From positions 104,065,484 to 104,129,483 of the forward strand of contig NC_073306.1 of NCBI RefSeq assembly GCF_027595985.1: a stretch of DNA of 64,000 nt, written 5' to 3'. A model generated the notes under the pieces. The model was not told the origin of the DNA and did no database searches. It saw only the letters and a program-made list of their open reading frames with translations. A program made the position numbers and the translations under genes. Each line of letters begins with the position of its first letter. Positions within the stretch are counted from its first letter, which is position 1. Of this stretch, positions 44,173 through 55,255 are shown piece by piece. The stretch is from Sorex araneus (Eukaryota > Chordata > Mammalia > Eulipotyphla > Soricidae).

Positions 44173-44427
44173 GAAAAGGATATTGAGTATGGAATATTCT
44201 CCCTCACATAACTATAAAGAAACATAGTAAGGAAATCAACAATGGCCAAGGATAACAGACCCTGAGAGTCTTCCAAGAGAACTGCTCTTGCTATGTGAGA
44301 GCAATGAATACAGAAGTGAAAGAAGACCTAGAGACATTGGTGACGGGATGTTGATACTCTGATAGTATGTGTAGCAGCACTTTATCCCTGAAACATGAAT
44401 ATTAACAACTCTATTTATTTTTGCTTA

Positions 44428-44566
44428 TTTTGGCCACATCCAGTGGTGCTTGGGGGTATTCCTGACTCTGGGGGTCTCTGTTGGTGGTTCTCAGGGGTCC
44501 ATGGAGTGCCAGAGATCAAACCCCAACCTCCTGCTTAGAAAACATGCACCCCAGCCCTTTGAGATA
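44428..44566 (-). mobile_element. SOR SINE, diverged
   Basis: 'ttttggccacatccagtggt' and reverse-complement body. Confidence 0.65.
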
Positions 44567-44682
44567 GTCTTGGCCTTTAATAATGTTATACATTACAGTG
44601 CCTAAATGAAAAAAAAATTTTTTTTCATGGTGTACTGGATTTTTTTATGTGAATAAAGATGTCCTTTTTAAAAATTGTTGTT

Positions 44683-44822
44683 TTGGTGTCACACCCAGGC
44701 TTGCTCATGGCTCTGAACTCACTTCTGCTGGGCTTGGGGACCATATGAAATGGCAAGGATTGACCCCTGCTTGGCTTTGCACATGGCAAGTATCTTATCC
44801 ACTGTACTATCACTCTGACAGG
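44683..44822 (-). mobile_element. SOR SINE, diverged
   Basis: 'ttttggtgtcacacccaggc' to 'ctatcactctgac'. Confidence 0.65.
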
Positions 44823-44885
44823 TGCCTTCTTAGAGTACACAATGACATGAAAATCAAAGGAACAGTTGCAAGAAGAAACTGGTAA

Positions 44886-45055
44886 GGGCCAGAGCACTAG
44901 TACAGAGTCAGAGCACTTCTTCACAGGTGTCCAACCCCAGGTTCCATCCCTGGCATCACCCCCTACAGTCCTCTGAGCCCTGCCAGGAGTGATTAATGAG
45001 CACAGAGCCAGGAACAAGCCCTGCGCATCACTACATGTGGCCCCCACAAAAAAAC
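44886..45055 (+). mobile_element. SOR SINE, diverged
   Basis: Head 'gggccagagcactagtacag' and CAAAA tail. Confidence 0.7.
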
Positions 45056-45565
45056 AAATACAAAAACAAAAAGAAAAAAGAAGAAATAGGTAGTTTATGG
45101 TATCAAATATTACTGTGATATAAAGGATAACTGTTGAATAAAAGTCATGAGTTGATGATTAAGAAGTTAGTAGTGGCATCTTCAGAATCATATCTTTACT
45201 AGAGTAAAGTAATGGGAATACAAGCCAAATTTTAAGAAGGTAAAAACTAAGATAGACTAAGTACCACTGATAGTTTAAACAAAACATATGTTAAAATATA
45301 ATGTATTGACAACAATTTAGAGCTAGAGGAGTATTCATTCATTGCCAGCAGTGTAAATATGAAAAATAATTTTGAAAAATTGATAATGCCTACTAAACTG
45401 AATATATAAATAATACATGACTGGTAATTTTCATCCTAGGTGTATTCTCAGTGGAAGTATTTACACATGTACTCCAAAAGACATGCACAAGAATGTTTAT
45501 TTACATTCTCCTATGGAGTAGAGGTGGGTTTATGGGTTTTTATTAAATTTAAAATACATTAGTGG
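45056..45565. other. AT-rich unique sequence
   Basis: No gene or repeat identified. Confidence 0.4.
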
Positions 45566-45567
45566 CA

Positions 45568-45730
45568 GAGGTTGGAGAGAGATTACAGAGGGTAAGATGT
45601 TTACTTTGCATGCAGACAATCCTGGTTCAATTCCTGTATGGTCCCCCAAGTATGGAGAGGGGTCAATCCTGAGAAAAAGAGCCAGGAATAGCCCCTGAGC
45701 ACCACTGGGTATGACCACCTTCACAATAAT
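45568..45730 (+). mobile_element. SOR SINE, diverged
   Basis: Head 'aggttggagagagattacag' and body. Confidence 0.7.
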
Positions 45731-45822
45731 AGATAAATAGCAAGTAAAAAGTGTCATACATAACCTCTGATGATAGTGACTTTAAACTAGGAATTATAAT
45801 TCACTCAAATTTGGTGTGTACT

Positions 45823-46245
45823 CATGAGGCTGACACCAAAGGACAGTAGATACAAGGGCCAGGAGGATTGCCCCATAGCTGGAAGACTGCTTCATGAGCA
45901 GAGTGGAGAAGGCAAATGAAATAGAGAGGGGATCAATAAGAAAATTATGGCTGGAGGAATCAGTTGGGATAGGAGATGCATGCTGAAAGTAGATAATGGA
46001 ACAAACATGATGACCTCTCAGTGTCTGTGTTGCAAGCCATAATGCCAAAAGTAGAGAGAGATTATGGGGAATATTGTCTGCCATGGACGCAGGGGGAAGA
46101 TGTGAAAAGGGGGGTATACCAGGGATATTGGTGGTGGGGAATGTGCACTGGTAGAGGGGTGGATGTTTGATCATTGTGAGATTGTAACCCAAACATGAAA
46201 GCTTGTGACTATCTCACGGTAATTCAATAAAATAAAATAAAATAA
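45823..46245 (+). mobile_element. L1 3' UTR insertion with TSD
   Basis: 5'-truncated L1 made only of 3' UTR, ending in AATAAAAT repeats. Flanks aaatttggtgtgtact (45807-45822) and aaatttggtatgtact (46246-46261) differ at one base. Confidence 0.88.
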
Positions 46246-46329
46246 AAATTTGGTATGTACTGATCCAAAATAAAATGAGAGAAGCCCCAGTGATTGTGAT
46301 CCTTGTTCTTTCTTTCTTTCTTTTTTTTT

Positions 46330-46492
46330 TTTTGAAGGTGGCGACAGAAGAGTGATCACACTTAGTGGTGCTCAGGACTTGGTCATAGCTCTGCACTCAG
46401 GGATTATTCCTGGCAAAGCTTGGGGCTCAAACCCCGGTTGCCCACATGTAAGGCAAGTGCCCTACCTGCTGTACTATCTTTTCAGTCCTGTC
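46330..46492 (-). mobile_element. SOR SINE, diverged
   Basis: Reverse complement after a T tract. Confidence 0.7.
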
Positions 46493-46529
46493 TTCCATAT
46501 TTTTTGCAGGAAATTTTCTAAAATAAAAA

Positions 46530-46685
46530 TTTCAGTGGCTGGAGGTAGGGCACTTGCCTTGCATGCAGTTGACCTAGGTTCAATCCCTGGCACTGCATAT
46601 GGTCTCCTGAGCCCCACCAGGAGTAGTTCCTGAGTGCAGAGCCAGAAATAACCCTGAGCATTGCCAGGTATGGCCCTAAAAACTT
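46530..46685 (+). mobile_element. SOR SINE
   Basis: Box B 'ggttcaatccctggcac' and body. The head is shortened. Confidence 0.75.
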
Positions 46686-46739
46686 TAAATATACGCTAAT
46701 ACAATTTTGGTTAGATGGTTACACTAGTGCCAAACTATT

Positions 46740-46862
46740 CTGGGGAAGAGGTCACACCTGTCAGCGCTCAAAGTTTATCGCTGGCTCTGAGCTCCAGATA
46801 ACTTCTTGAAGGTGCCTTGCAAAGAAAGGGCCTACAAGCTCTCCTGTCTCTCCAGCCCCTTA
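46740..46862 (-). mobile_element. SOR SINE, diverged
   Basis: 'ggtcacacctgtcagcgctc' and 'ctcctgtctctccagcccc'. Confidence 0.6.
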
Positions 46863-47054
46863 AAAGGTATTGCTATACAAAGTTACTGTACTGCCTCCCA
46901 CTACTAAAGTGCCCTAGACCCTCCACCACTGTTCCTAAGTGACCTCTGGTTGCTTCATTATTCCCTCCCCCCAGGATTTGAGATACATATTGGAGTCCCA
47001 GGTCAAGGGTTGATTATTGTTCAATATTTTTTCTTTGTTTTTGTGTTGTTTTAG

Positions 47055-47192
47055 TTTTGGGGCCATACCCTATGGTGCTCAGGGGTTACTCCAAGTTCAG
47101 GAATCATTCCCGGTAGGCCGGAGGCTGGAATCCTAGTGTGTTGTGTGCAAGGCAAGTACCTTACCTGCTGTACTATCTCACCAACCCTCTAT
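47055..47192 (-). mobile_element. SOR SINE, diverged
   Basis: Reverse complement ending 'ctatctcaccaaccc'. Confidence 0.65.
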
Positions 47193-47224
47193 ATTTTCTT
47201 TTCCCCTTGTGTAAAAACACAAAA

Positions 47225-48420
47225 AAGAAGAGAGGAGGGGGCTCAGTGGGGCTCTATCTCTCCCGCTGCCCATGTTCGGAAGTCTCCAGCCGCTTCCCCC
47301 ACCCCGGGGAGGTTGATGGCGATGATGAGGCAGGCAAAGGAAGGAACGGAGCCAAGCTGGTTGGTCTCAATCGCAGTTTATTCCAAACTCCTCTCTATAC
47401 ACTCCCGTCTCTCTCGTTGCTTCCTCCCCGTTCTCGATCTCTCTCTGGATCTTCTAATATTCCCCTTTCTGTCCTGCTCGCTCTCACTTCTTTCACTTTG
47501 TGCTCTGCTTATGTGTGTGCCACTGTGCTCTCTTCTGTCTGTCTCTCTGCGCCTGTCTCTCTGCCTCTGCTTCTGAGTCTTCTTCCTGTCTTCTTCCTCT
47601 GTCTTCTTCTTCTGCCTCTCTGTCTCTTCTATCTCTCTGTCTTCTTCATCTATCTCCCTCTTCTGTCTCCTTCTTCCTCTGTCTCCCTTGTCTTCTTTCT
47701 CCCCCTCCCCCCACCCCCGTCTCTTCTATCTCCCCTCAGTGCCCCACAGTCTTAGTTTATATAGCAAATTACATAGGGTGGTGACACAAAGGTGGGTTTA
47801 ACATCAACAAATCAACAAAGAAGGGTAAAACCATTTCTCGAGGAGATTAACAAAATCTCATCTAAGGAAATCTCATCTAAGGAGATCCACTCAAGGGTGG
47901 GGGTCCAAACAAGGGTGTGTCAGGGTGTGAGGTAGTAATCTACTTAAATAGTTATAGTAAATCTACTTCTAATATTTCTAGCAATGTCATTCTGTATGAG
48001 CACAGTAAGTGATATAAAGTTCGGTTTTTCCTGAGGGCATCTCCAGACCACAGTCCTCAGGCCAGGTTAATCTTCCTAACCCCAGCAGGATCCTAATCTC
48101 GATGTTACTTTTGGATCATGACAGCATTGTCCATGATCATGCCCTCAACTTATAGTTGAGTATTGTGGCACTTTGGCCTGGCCCATTTCGATGCCAGGGT
48201 AGCACATAACTCACCGCTTGCCCTGGATCCTTCCTGTCCCTCGTTGGGATCCTGCTTTTGGGGTGCTAGGAATTGAGGGCAACTTGAGTTAAGAAAGCAG
48301 ATGCCCAGGAGTAAATATTATTGGAGTCAATCAACTCCCAAGTTACAAGCACAATATTGTCTTCCTGTGTCCATACAGAAAGGACATTGCTTTAAGGTAA
48401 ACTATGTTCCCTAAGGCAAG
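47225..48420 (-). mobile_element. Solo LTR of an endogenous retrovirus
   Basis: On the minus strand the parts come in LTR order. A long U3 (about 48420 to 47770) is followed by a TATA box 'tatataaact' (near 47765-47755). Next is an R region that is a purine-rich AGA/GAAG stretch (about 47720-47400). AATAAA follows at 47382-47377, then a short U5. No primer-binding site or internal retroviral genes adjoin it, so it is a solo LTR. Its ends and TSD could not be fixed. The layout suggests a class II (ERVK-like) LTR, but this is only an impression. Confidence 0.55.
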
Positions 48421-48462
48421 GCTAAAAGAACAAACCAAACCCCATGTTCTCCTACACCCCTG

Positions 48463-48700
48463 GGCTGGAATGACAGCACAGCAGGTAGGGTGTTTGCTTT
48501 GCATACGGCCGACCTGGGTTCGATTCCTCCGTCCCTCTCGGAGAGCCCAACAAGCTGCCAAGAATATTCCACCTGCATGGCAGAGCCTGACAAGCTCCCC
48601 CTGGTGTATTTGAGATGCCAAAAACAGAAACAAGTCTCACAATGGAGACGTTACCGGTGCCCGCTGGAGCAAATTGATGAACAATGATATGCTACAGCTA
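48463..48700 (+). mobile_element. SOR SINE, long form
   Basis: Complete head, 'cctccgtccctctcggagag' junction and RTE-type tail. Confidence 0.92.
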
Positions 48701-48850
48701 TTTCGTAAATGGGTGAGATCCGATGGTTGTCCTTCTCAATCAAACTTTGTTCATCATGATGCTTTTCAGTTTCATGATAATGTTCTTGACAATGTACTCA
48801 TTCCTCCTTCCAATCACACCAATACAAGTAAAAGAAAAAGTAAAATAGTA

Positions 48851-48936
48851 ATTTTACCCAGTGTCCCCTAAGTGCCAGAATTATAGCAGGTCAAGATCCA
48901 GTCACAGTCCACACATTGTTTTGGAAGGAGAGAAGC
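48851..48936 (+). repeat. Inverted-repeat arm (partner at 50945-51026)
   Basis: About 85 bp beginning 'attttacccagtgtccccta' recurs as reverse complement 2 kb downstream with few differences. The family is unknown. Confidence 0.7.
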
Positions 48937-49230
48937 TTATACAATGGGGCAAGAGCTTGCATGCCTACTAAGGAGTCTGCCATACAAGCCTGGCTTACTG
49001 AATGATCAGACTTCCCAGGGTGGCCAGGTAGTCCTCCCTAAGACATGGCAGTTTGGTATGTGGATTACTTCAAGCTGAGGTCAATGGAGAGCCTGCAGTC
49101 CCAAGGAACTGTTACCACTCCCCTTGCTACCTAGAAGAATGAAAACGTAAAGAACTGGGTTCTACATGAACTAACTTTACTATTGGAGAAACCTACCTAT
49201 GTGTCAGGGCAAACATCTAATTACGGAGCA
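48937..49230. other. Unique sequence, nothing recognised
   Basis: No supported feature. Confidence 0.4.
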
Positions 49231-49242
49231 TATGGTCCTTAT

Positions 49243-49280
49243 GGAGCAAATTGATGAACAACGGGATGATAGTGCTACCG
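49243..49280 (+). mobile_element. 38-bp RTE-tail micro-insertion
   Basis: Only the terminal part of the RTE/long-SOR tail is present ('ggagcaaattgatgaacaac' onward). It is flanked by a perfect 10-bp duplication, tggtccttat, at 49233-49242 and 49281-49290. It is an extremely 5'-truncated retroposition event. Confidence 0.88.
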
Positions 49281-49457
49281 TGGTCCTTATATGTATGTGT
49301 TCTTGTCTCTTCATCATGAGAGTGCCCTTCTCTCTCCTTGAAGTCCCAAATTCCTATCCCTCTCAGGATACATGTTCCTATTTTGCACCACTGGCTATAG
49401 ATTCCATATCTATGTAGATTCCTTAAGCATGGATAATTTAGTTCAATTTTTTTCCTG

Positions 49458-49600
49458 GTCCAAAGAGATAGTACAGAAAACAAGATCCTTGCCTTGACTG
49501 TGGTTGACCTGGTTCAAATCCCAAGCACTAACTCTTGTTCCCCCGGCACTGTCAGAATTCATTTTTGAGCAGACATCAGGAGTAAGGCCTGGAGGTGGAG
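49458..49600 (+). mobile_element. SOR SINE, diverged
   Basis: Head 'ggtccaaagagatagtacag' and body. Confidence 0.6.
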
Positions 49601-49887
49601 ATGGAAGTAATTTTTTCTTTCTCCCAAATGCTGCGTTTCTCTAGATTTATTTTATATTTGTTTTATATCTTATGAATTTTTTTGTCATGGAACTTGCTAT
49701 CAGTTGAAGGAAAATGCAATTTCTAATTAAGCATTTTCAGTTGTAGTTCACATATGATTTAGTCTAATTAAGACTGGATTTGCAGCAAAAGCATCAACTA
49801 AAATAGATGAACACATGCAAAAGAATGAAATTGGATCACTGTTTCACACTAAGCACAAAACTCAACTCAAAATTAAACAGTTGGTGA

Positions 49888-50055
49888 GGCCAGAGGAATA
49901 GCACAGTGGGTAGAGCATTTGCCTTGCATGCAGCCAACCCAGGGTCGATTCCCAGCATCCCATATGGCCCCCCAAGCACCACCAGGAGTAATTCCTGAGT
50001 GCATGAGGAGTAACCACTGTGCATTGCCGGGTGTAAGCCAAAAAGAAAAAAATAA
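49888..50055 (+). mobile_element. SOR SINE, short form
   Basis: Head 'aggccagaggaatagcacag' through A-rich tail. Confidence 0.88.
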
Positions 50056-50309
50056 AAGTAGGAATTTCATATACCATAAATTGGCTTCAGTGATGTCTTC
50101 AGTGATTTGACTCCATCAACAAAGAAAACAAAAACAAAAACAAACAGGATTACATTAAACTAGAACTTCTACACAACAAAAGAAACTATCTTTAAAGCAA
50201 AAAGACACCTTACTAAAGAGAAATATTTGTATAACATGCATTTGACTAAGGTTAATATCCATGCATATAAAGAACTCACACAACTCAAGAACAAAACCAA
50301 ATAATTCAT

Positions 50310-50465
50310 CAAAAAGAAGAGAGGAAAAAGAAAGAAAAGGGAAGAAAAGGTAGAAAGAGAAAAGAAGAAAAGAAAGGGGAAGAAGAGGCTAGAAAAAAGG
50401 AAAAGAGAAGAAAAGAAGAAAAACAAAAAGGAAAGAAAAAGGAGAAAAGAAGGAAAGAGAAAACA
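50310..50465. repeat. GA/A-rich low-complexity tract
   Basis: Imperfect AAAGAAG/GGAAAAG repeats. The antisense frame of F, S and L residues is an artefact. Confidence 0.9.
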
Positions 50466-50727
50466 CTCATAGGGATGTACTACATTACATCCATGAGATT
50501 ATCCTGTCTCAGGGCTTACCGGAATGATGCAGTGATTTATAAGCCCTCTGTGAGGGAGTTCATTCTAGTTCAAATCCTCAGTATCTTCACATGCACAAAG
50601 CACTTTCCTGGCAGCTGTGCTGTTGTGCTTACCAGTGCCATAAGTGATTTCCTGCCACATCACAGTGAGGTGTGTGAAAGCATCAGAAAGGAGTGCACCC
50701 CTTGCTGAACAGTGACTGAAAAGGATG

Positions 50728-50885
50728 TGTGGGGTTCAGAGAGACAATTCAAGTGGCTGAGTACATGCTTTGCATGTGTGAGGTTTTGGGTTCTATTCCT
50801 GCCACCCCATGATCCCCTGAGCGTCAACCCCAGAACAACCCTGGGAGTAGAGAGCCATATACACCCTGGTGAGCAATACATCCTC
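50728..50885 (+). mobile_element. SOR SINE, diverged
   Basis: Head 'gggttcagagagacaattca' and tRNA-like box B. Confidence 0.55.
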
Positions 50886-50944
50886 AGTCCTTAGACAATT
50901 ACTGGTAGGGGTCTCCAGACCCTCTACGCACTCATTGGGAAGGG

Positions 50945-51026
50945 GCTTCTCTCCTTCCAAAACAAGGTGTGGACTGTGACTGGATCTTGACCTGCATTCT
51001 GGCACTTAGGGGACACTGGGTAAAAT
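50945..51026 (-). repeat. Inverted-repeat arm (partner at 48851-48936)
   Basis: Reverse complement of the earlier arm. It lacks about 4 bp relative to it. Confidence 0.7.
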
Positions 51027-51170
51027 TTTATGGTAAAGATTAATGTTAAGTAGTTAATGTTAATTTTATTATGTATTAATGGGGTAAAGTAGCAAAATAG
51101 GGAAAATTCTCTGAATTTTCAGAGATGAATATTGATGCAGAGAGAGGTAAAATATTCTTAATTTACTTAA

Positions 51171-51350
51171 TTTTTTTTTTTTTTTTTGCTTTTTGGGTCA
51201 CACCTGGCGATGCACAGGGGTTACTCCTGGCTCTGCACTCAGGAATCACCCCTGGCCATGCTCAGGGGACCATATGGGATGCTGGGATTTGAACCCGGGT
51301 CGGCCGCGTGCAAGGCAAACGCCCTACCCGCTGTGCTATCTCTCCAGCCC
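51171..51350 (-). mobile_element. SOR SINE, youngest-looking subfamily, exact TSD
   Basis: Very close to 56444-56625, sharing 'cacccctggccatgctcagg' and 'gctgggatttgaacccggg'. TSD ttacttaa at 51163-51170 and 51351-51358. Confidence 0.93.
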
Positions 51351-51519
51351 TTACTTAAAATTTTTAACAAACAAATATGTGGAGAAAAATATGGGGAAGG
51401 CTAACTACCAAACACAGGCTTTGTATATTATAGATGTACTATTGGTGGGCGATTGGTATATATACTGATAATTTGAAGGTTTTGATAATAGAGAAATGTC
51501 ATAATTATATGAAATTTGG

Positions 51520-51685
51520 TGACCAGAGCAATACTACAATGGGTAGGATGCTTGCCTTGCATGCTGTCAACCTGGGTTTGATCCCCACAACCCATATGGT
51601 CCCCTGAACCCACTAGGAATAATCCCTGAGTGCAGAGCTAGGAGTAAACCTGAGAACCACGGAATGTAGCCTCCAACCAAAAGTG
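51520..51685 (+). mobile_element. SOR SINE
   Basis: Complete, moderately diverged. Confidence 0.8.
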
Positions 51686-52310
51686 AAATTTGCACTTATG
51701 CAAGAAAGTTTTGAATTATTTATACAATTGTAGTTGCCCAGTAGGTCAGTAATATAATTTAATCAAGTGGGGTATTTATTCTGTGACACTGTGAAATTGT
51801 CAGGAGTTCTAAAAATTATTTCAATGCTGAGATTAAAATAATATTGAATTGATCTTTTTTCCTCAACTACTTTGTTCCCTTCCCCCAAGAACTGGAAAAA
51901 GAGCATGATGAACATGGCAGTCACACTGGGAAGAGTCAGAATCTCGGGAATATTAGAACTGGCAAGGGAGAATTCAGCATGAAATAAGCTAAGTTGCCTG
52001 GCATAAGCTGAAGTCTAGTCAGCAGCCACATATGCTGTGAACATTCTTTGGCCTTTGTCCTGATGTCCTAGCTCTGAGGTTACATCATTCTAACTCCTGT
52101 TGCTTCTAAACTGAATGTCAACAGTACGTGACATGACATAAACATATCAGTAAGAGGGTATAAGGTGTCAGTTTTTCTTTCCTTCTTCATTTTATTTTAT
52201 TTTTAATCACATGCCTAAGTAGTTCTGAGGGAGATTCAACCTCTTTTTTTTTAAATGTTTTTTTTGTTTTCAGTTTCCTTGAAGGGTACAGAATATAAAA
52301 ACTTGTGAAA
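51686..52310. other. Unique sequence, nothing recognised
   Basis: No supported feature. Confidence 0.4.
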
Positions 52311-52312
52311 AG

Positions 52313-52436
52313 GGGCTCAGTGAGATAGCTGAGAGAGCTGGAACCCGTGTCGGGAAGGACCCTTGAGCAAGGAGGCAGGAGTGGCCCTATGCACCACCAC
52401 GAGGTGTGTCTTGAAATAATAATAATAATAATAGTA
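52313..52436 (+). mobile_element. SOR SINE, internally deleted, with (AAT)n tail
   Basis: Head 'ggggctcagtgagatagctg', shortened body and an ATA repeat tail. Confidence 0.6.
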
Positions 52437-52441
52437 ATAAC

Positions 52442-52655
52442 AAGCCTGGCAAGTTCTTCATGGCGTATTCAATATGCCAAATACAGTAACAATGATGGGT
52501 CTCATTCCCCTGACCCTGAAAGAGCCTCCAGTGCAGCACCACTGGGAGAACAAGTAAAGAGAGGCTGCTAAAATCTCAGGGCAAGGGTGAATGCAGACGT
52601 TACTGGCGCTCGCCCATGCAAATTGATGACAGTGATACAGTGATACAGTGAATAA
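52442..52655 (+). mobile_element. SOR long-form variant with an alternative internal block
   Basis: After 'atgccaaatacagtaacaat' the usual short link is replaced by about 85 bp (52496-52585) before the RTE-type tail resumes. 'aataaca' flanks both ends. Confidence 0.8.
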
Positions 52656-53330
52656 CAATGACTTGTGAAAAGAGATTTGCAGAAGAAAAGTGTTCAGTAA
52701 AAGTAGAAGACTCAATGTGTTAAATTCTTGTTTTTCTTGTTCCCTACTACTTGATGTCTCCTTCTCTGACACCTTTACAAGGCTTTCTGGAACAGTCAGT
52801 GAAAGGTGTCCTGTGCCAGTCAGTGTTGCTTAGATGGAAAGTCAGCCGGGAACACAGAGGGACTGGATAGAGTAACCAGGAACTTAGGAATCTTGGCAAC
52901 TGTGGAAAACACTTTTAAAAGGAGGCCAAAGGCTCACCTCTCTTAGAAAACTCAAACTGTGAATGTCTGCCTTTTGACTTCATTTCCTTCCTTTACCACT
53001 TAGTTCTTAAGTATCCCTCTCCTGGTCCATGATTTAGGGGTAATCGAATCTTATCATCTAAGATCTTAGAATTCTTTCCTCCCTTACCAATGCAAGTCTA
53101 TTCTGTTCACATTAAAGTCCAAATGGATCAGAATTTTGCATCAAAGAGGTAGAATAAGAGGTGAAGCTGGAAGCTTGAGGTCACCATTATTGGGGATGGG
53201 GAATATAATCACTGAAAAAGATTTGATTTAATATCACCCTGATCTGAAATGAAATGACTGGAAAGAAAATAGAGGTGAAAAAAGTTTCCCTTCAGCACAA
53301 ATGAGCAATTTATTTATTTATTTGCTTATG
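52656..53330. other. Unique sequence, nothing recognised
   Basis: No supported feature. Confidence 0.4.
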
Positions 53331-53334
53331 GTTT

Positions 53335-53475
53335 TAGGTTTTTGTTTTGTGGCTACACCCAGAAGCTCTTGGAGCTTCTTCCAGCTGATGCTGAGTGCTG
53401 CTTCCTGAGGTGTCAGAGGTCTAATCCTGGCCTTCTGTGAGTAAAGTATGTCCTCTTGAGTCATCTTCCTGGGCC
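53335..53475 (-). mobile_element. SOR SINE, diverged
   Basis: 'ttttgtggctacacccagaa' and remnants of the body. Confidence 0.5.
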
Positions 53476-53504
53476 TAAATACATTTTTGGTATTGTTTTG
53501 GTTT

Positions 53505-53670
53505 GGGTTTGGGGACCACACCTGGCAGTGCTGATGGCTTCCTCCTAGTTCTGCACTCAGGGATTATTCCTGGGGGGACTCTGGCGACCATATGGGGTGC
53601 TGGGGATTGAACCCAGGTTGGCCGCATGCAAAGCAAGCACTCTACCCACTGTACTATCACTCCATCCCCA
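53505..53670 (-). mobile_element. SOR SINE
   Basis: Complete reverse complement ending 'ctatcactccatcccc'. Confidence 0.85.
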
Positions 53671-54304
53671 AATAAATTATTCAGTGAAAAAAAAAAACAA
53701 TTACAACAATTAAGGGTGGAAAAACACAGTCCTGCTAAAGAACCAACAGACACTTAGTCTAAGAACATGTGGGATTCTCTTTCTTTCAGAAACACTAACC
53801 TAGTGCAAAGTCAGTTAAATTATTGCTTTTCTGTCTTTGACTATCCCAGGTGTCAACTTACTGCAAAAACAAACAAAAAAAAAACAAAAAAAAAAACTGC
53901 CCTGAAATTCAACTTTCCTTGGCCTGCTCTCTGTTTGCACTATGTTGAATAGAATGCCTGACTCCTGTCTAACTTGGCACTCTTTTTCCTGGCTCATGCG
54001 GTAGGAATTGGTCAGCTTGGTTCAAAATCCAAGGAGTTAGAGCCTGCAACTTCAGGGCTCTTCTCCGCCTCCTTCAAATAGCCTGTTCCAGCCCAGTTTG
54101 TTTTGTGAATAGCTCTTGGCAAATACCTCAGAGTAGAAAAGAGGCACTAACAATAGCAACTCCCATTTTAGCTTGAATCTCTTGGTGGTTAAGGCTGTGA
54201 ACTTAGGGAAACCCAAAATAACCTATGTAATTACTGTGGGTTACTCTGTCTATTTCTACTATTACCAATATTAGATGTCACTCCGTAGACATTTAGCTAC
54301 TTGT
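53671..54304. other. Unique sequence, nothing recognised
   Basis: No supported feature. Confidence 0.4.
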
Positions 54305-54425
54305 TACGGTAAGCAGCTAAAGTAAGTACTGGGCTTATAGCCAAACAGACCTAGAGTCAAAACCTAGCATGCCTATTTACTAATTTTATATCATTGGGTA
54401 AGTCACTAATTTGAACCTGTCGGAA
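54305..54425 (+). mobile_element. MIR SINE, ancient
   Basis: 'ccaaacagacctagagtcaa', 'cctatttactaattttatat' and 'cattgggtaagtcactaatt' follow the MIR core order. Confidence 0.7.
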
Positions 54426-54679
54426 TTCAATGAGCAGTTGAAAAGCAAAATTCATCTGAATAAATGTAGAGATCTAATTGGTTTTATTAAATAATTCCTA
54501 AATCTTGATAGCAACCCAAGTAGAAAATAGAGACGCATTGCATCACAAGGTTTTTATAGTTTAAAAGAATAGTAGGAAAAGATTATTGTGCAAAGTCACC
54601 TTTCCTAAAGCTGTGGGGTCTTTCCAGTAGATAAATACCTGAATGACGCTGACTAGGACACAAGATTCATTCGTGTAGG

Positions 54680-54870
54680 GGTCTGGGAGATAGTACAGAG
54701 GGCAGGGTGCTTGCCTTAGCATGCAGTCGACCAGAGTTCAATCCTGGGCATCCCATATCGTCTTCCCAAACACCACCAGGAGTAGGAGTAATTCCTGAAT
54801 GCAGAACCAGGAGTAACGCCTGAGCATCGGCAGGTGTGGCTCCAAAACCAAAAAACCGAACAGAAAAAAA
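54680..54870 (+). mobile_element. SOR SINE
   Basis: Complete, with a small internal 'aggagt' duplication and an A-rich tail. Confidence 0.85.
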
Positions 54871-55069
54871 GATTCATTATTTTAAAATTCCATGTTTGGA
54901 GGGGTCAGATAGAACAGTGGTGAATGAAGGTGCTGGTCTTGCATTCGAAGTGGCCCTGAGCACCAAGTGGAATGCCCCTCCCTGCAAATTCCATTTTTTA
55001 GGAGAGACTGAAGCTGCAACTGGGTTAGGGATTAAGTCTTACTTAGGCCCATCAAGAATGACTTATTTG

Positions 55070-55212
55070 GGGTGTGGTATTTCCTTTTGTTGTTGTGTAT
55101 TGGGTGTAAGGGGCACAGCTGGTGCTACTTTGATCATGAAGGACACTGGAATTTGAACCCATTACAGTATGCTTGCAAAGTAGGCACTCTAAGCCCACAC
55201 TATTTCTCTGGT
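55070..55212 (-). mobile_element. SOR SINE, diverged
   Basis: Weak reverse complement ending 'ctatttctctggttcc'. Confidence 0.5.
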
Positions 55213-55255
55213 TCCTGTTTCTTTTATTATTATTGTGATGATGATGATGATGATT

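Larger units (their letters stand above)
42405..44400 (+). mobile_element. L1 ORF2 3' end and 3' UTR, with SINE insertions
   Basis: 42405-43400 aligns in style with the end of mammalian L1 ORF2 (for example 'acagattcagtgtagtactc' and 'atccagcaataatttggtgc'). 43400-43990 continues with the conserved 3' region ('aatgcaaatcaaaatgacaa', 'cagtgctattcataacagcc'). Many stops and indels show it is dead. SOR SINEs at 42757 and 43991 are inserted in it. Confidence 0.8.

Noticed and set aside
47138-47784. 205-codon frame rich in L, S and C
   Set aside because: It is the complement of the LTR's purine-rich region.
50169-50426. 85-residue hydrophobic protein of F, L and S
   Set aside because: It is the antisense translation of a GA-rich low-complexity tract.
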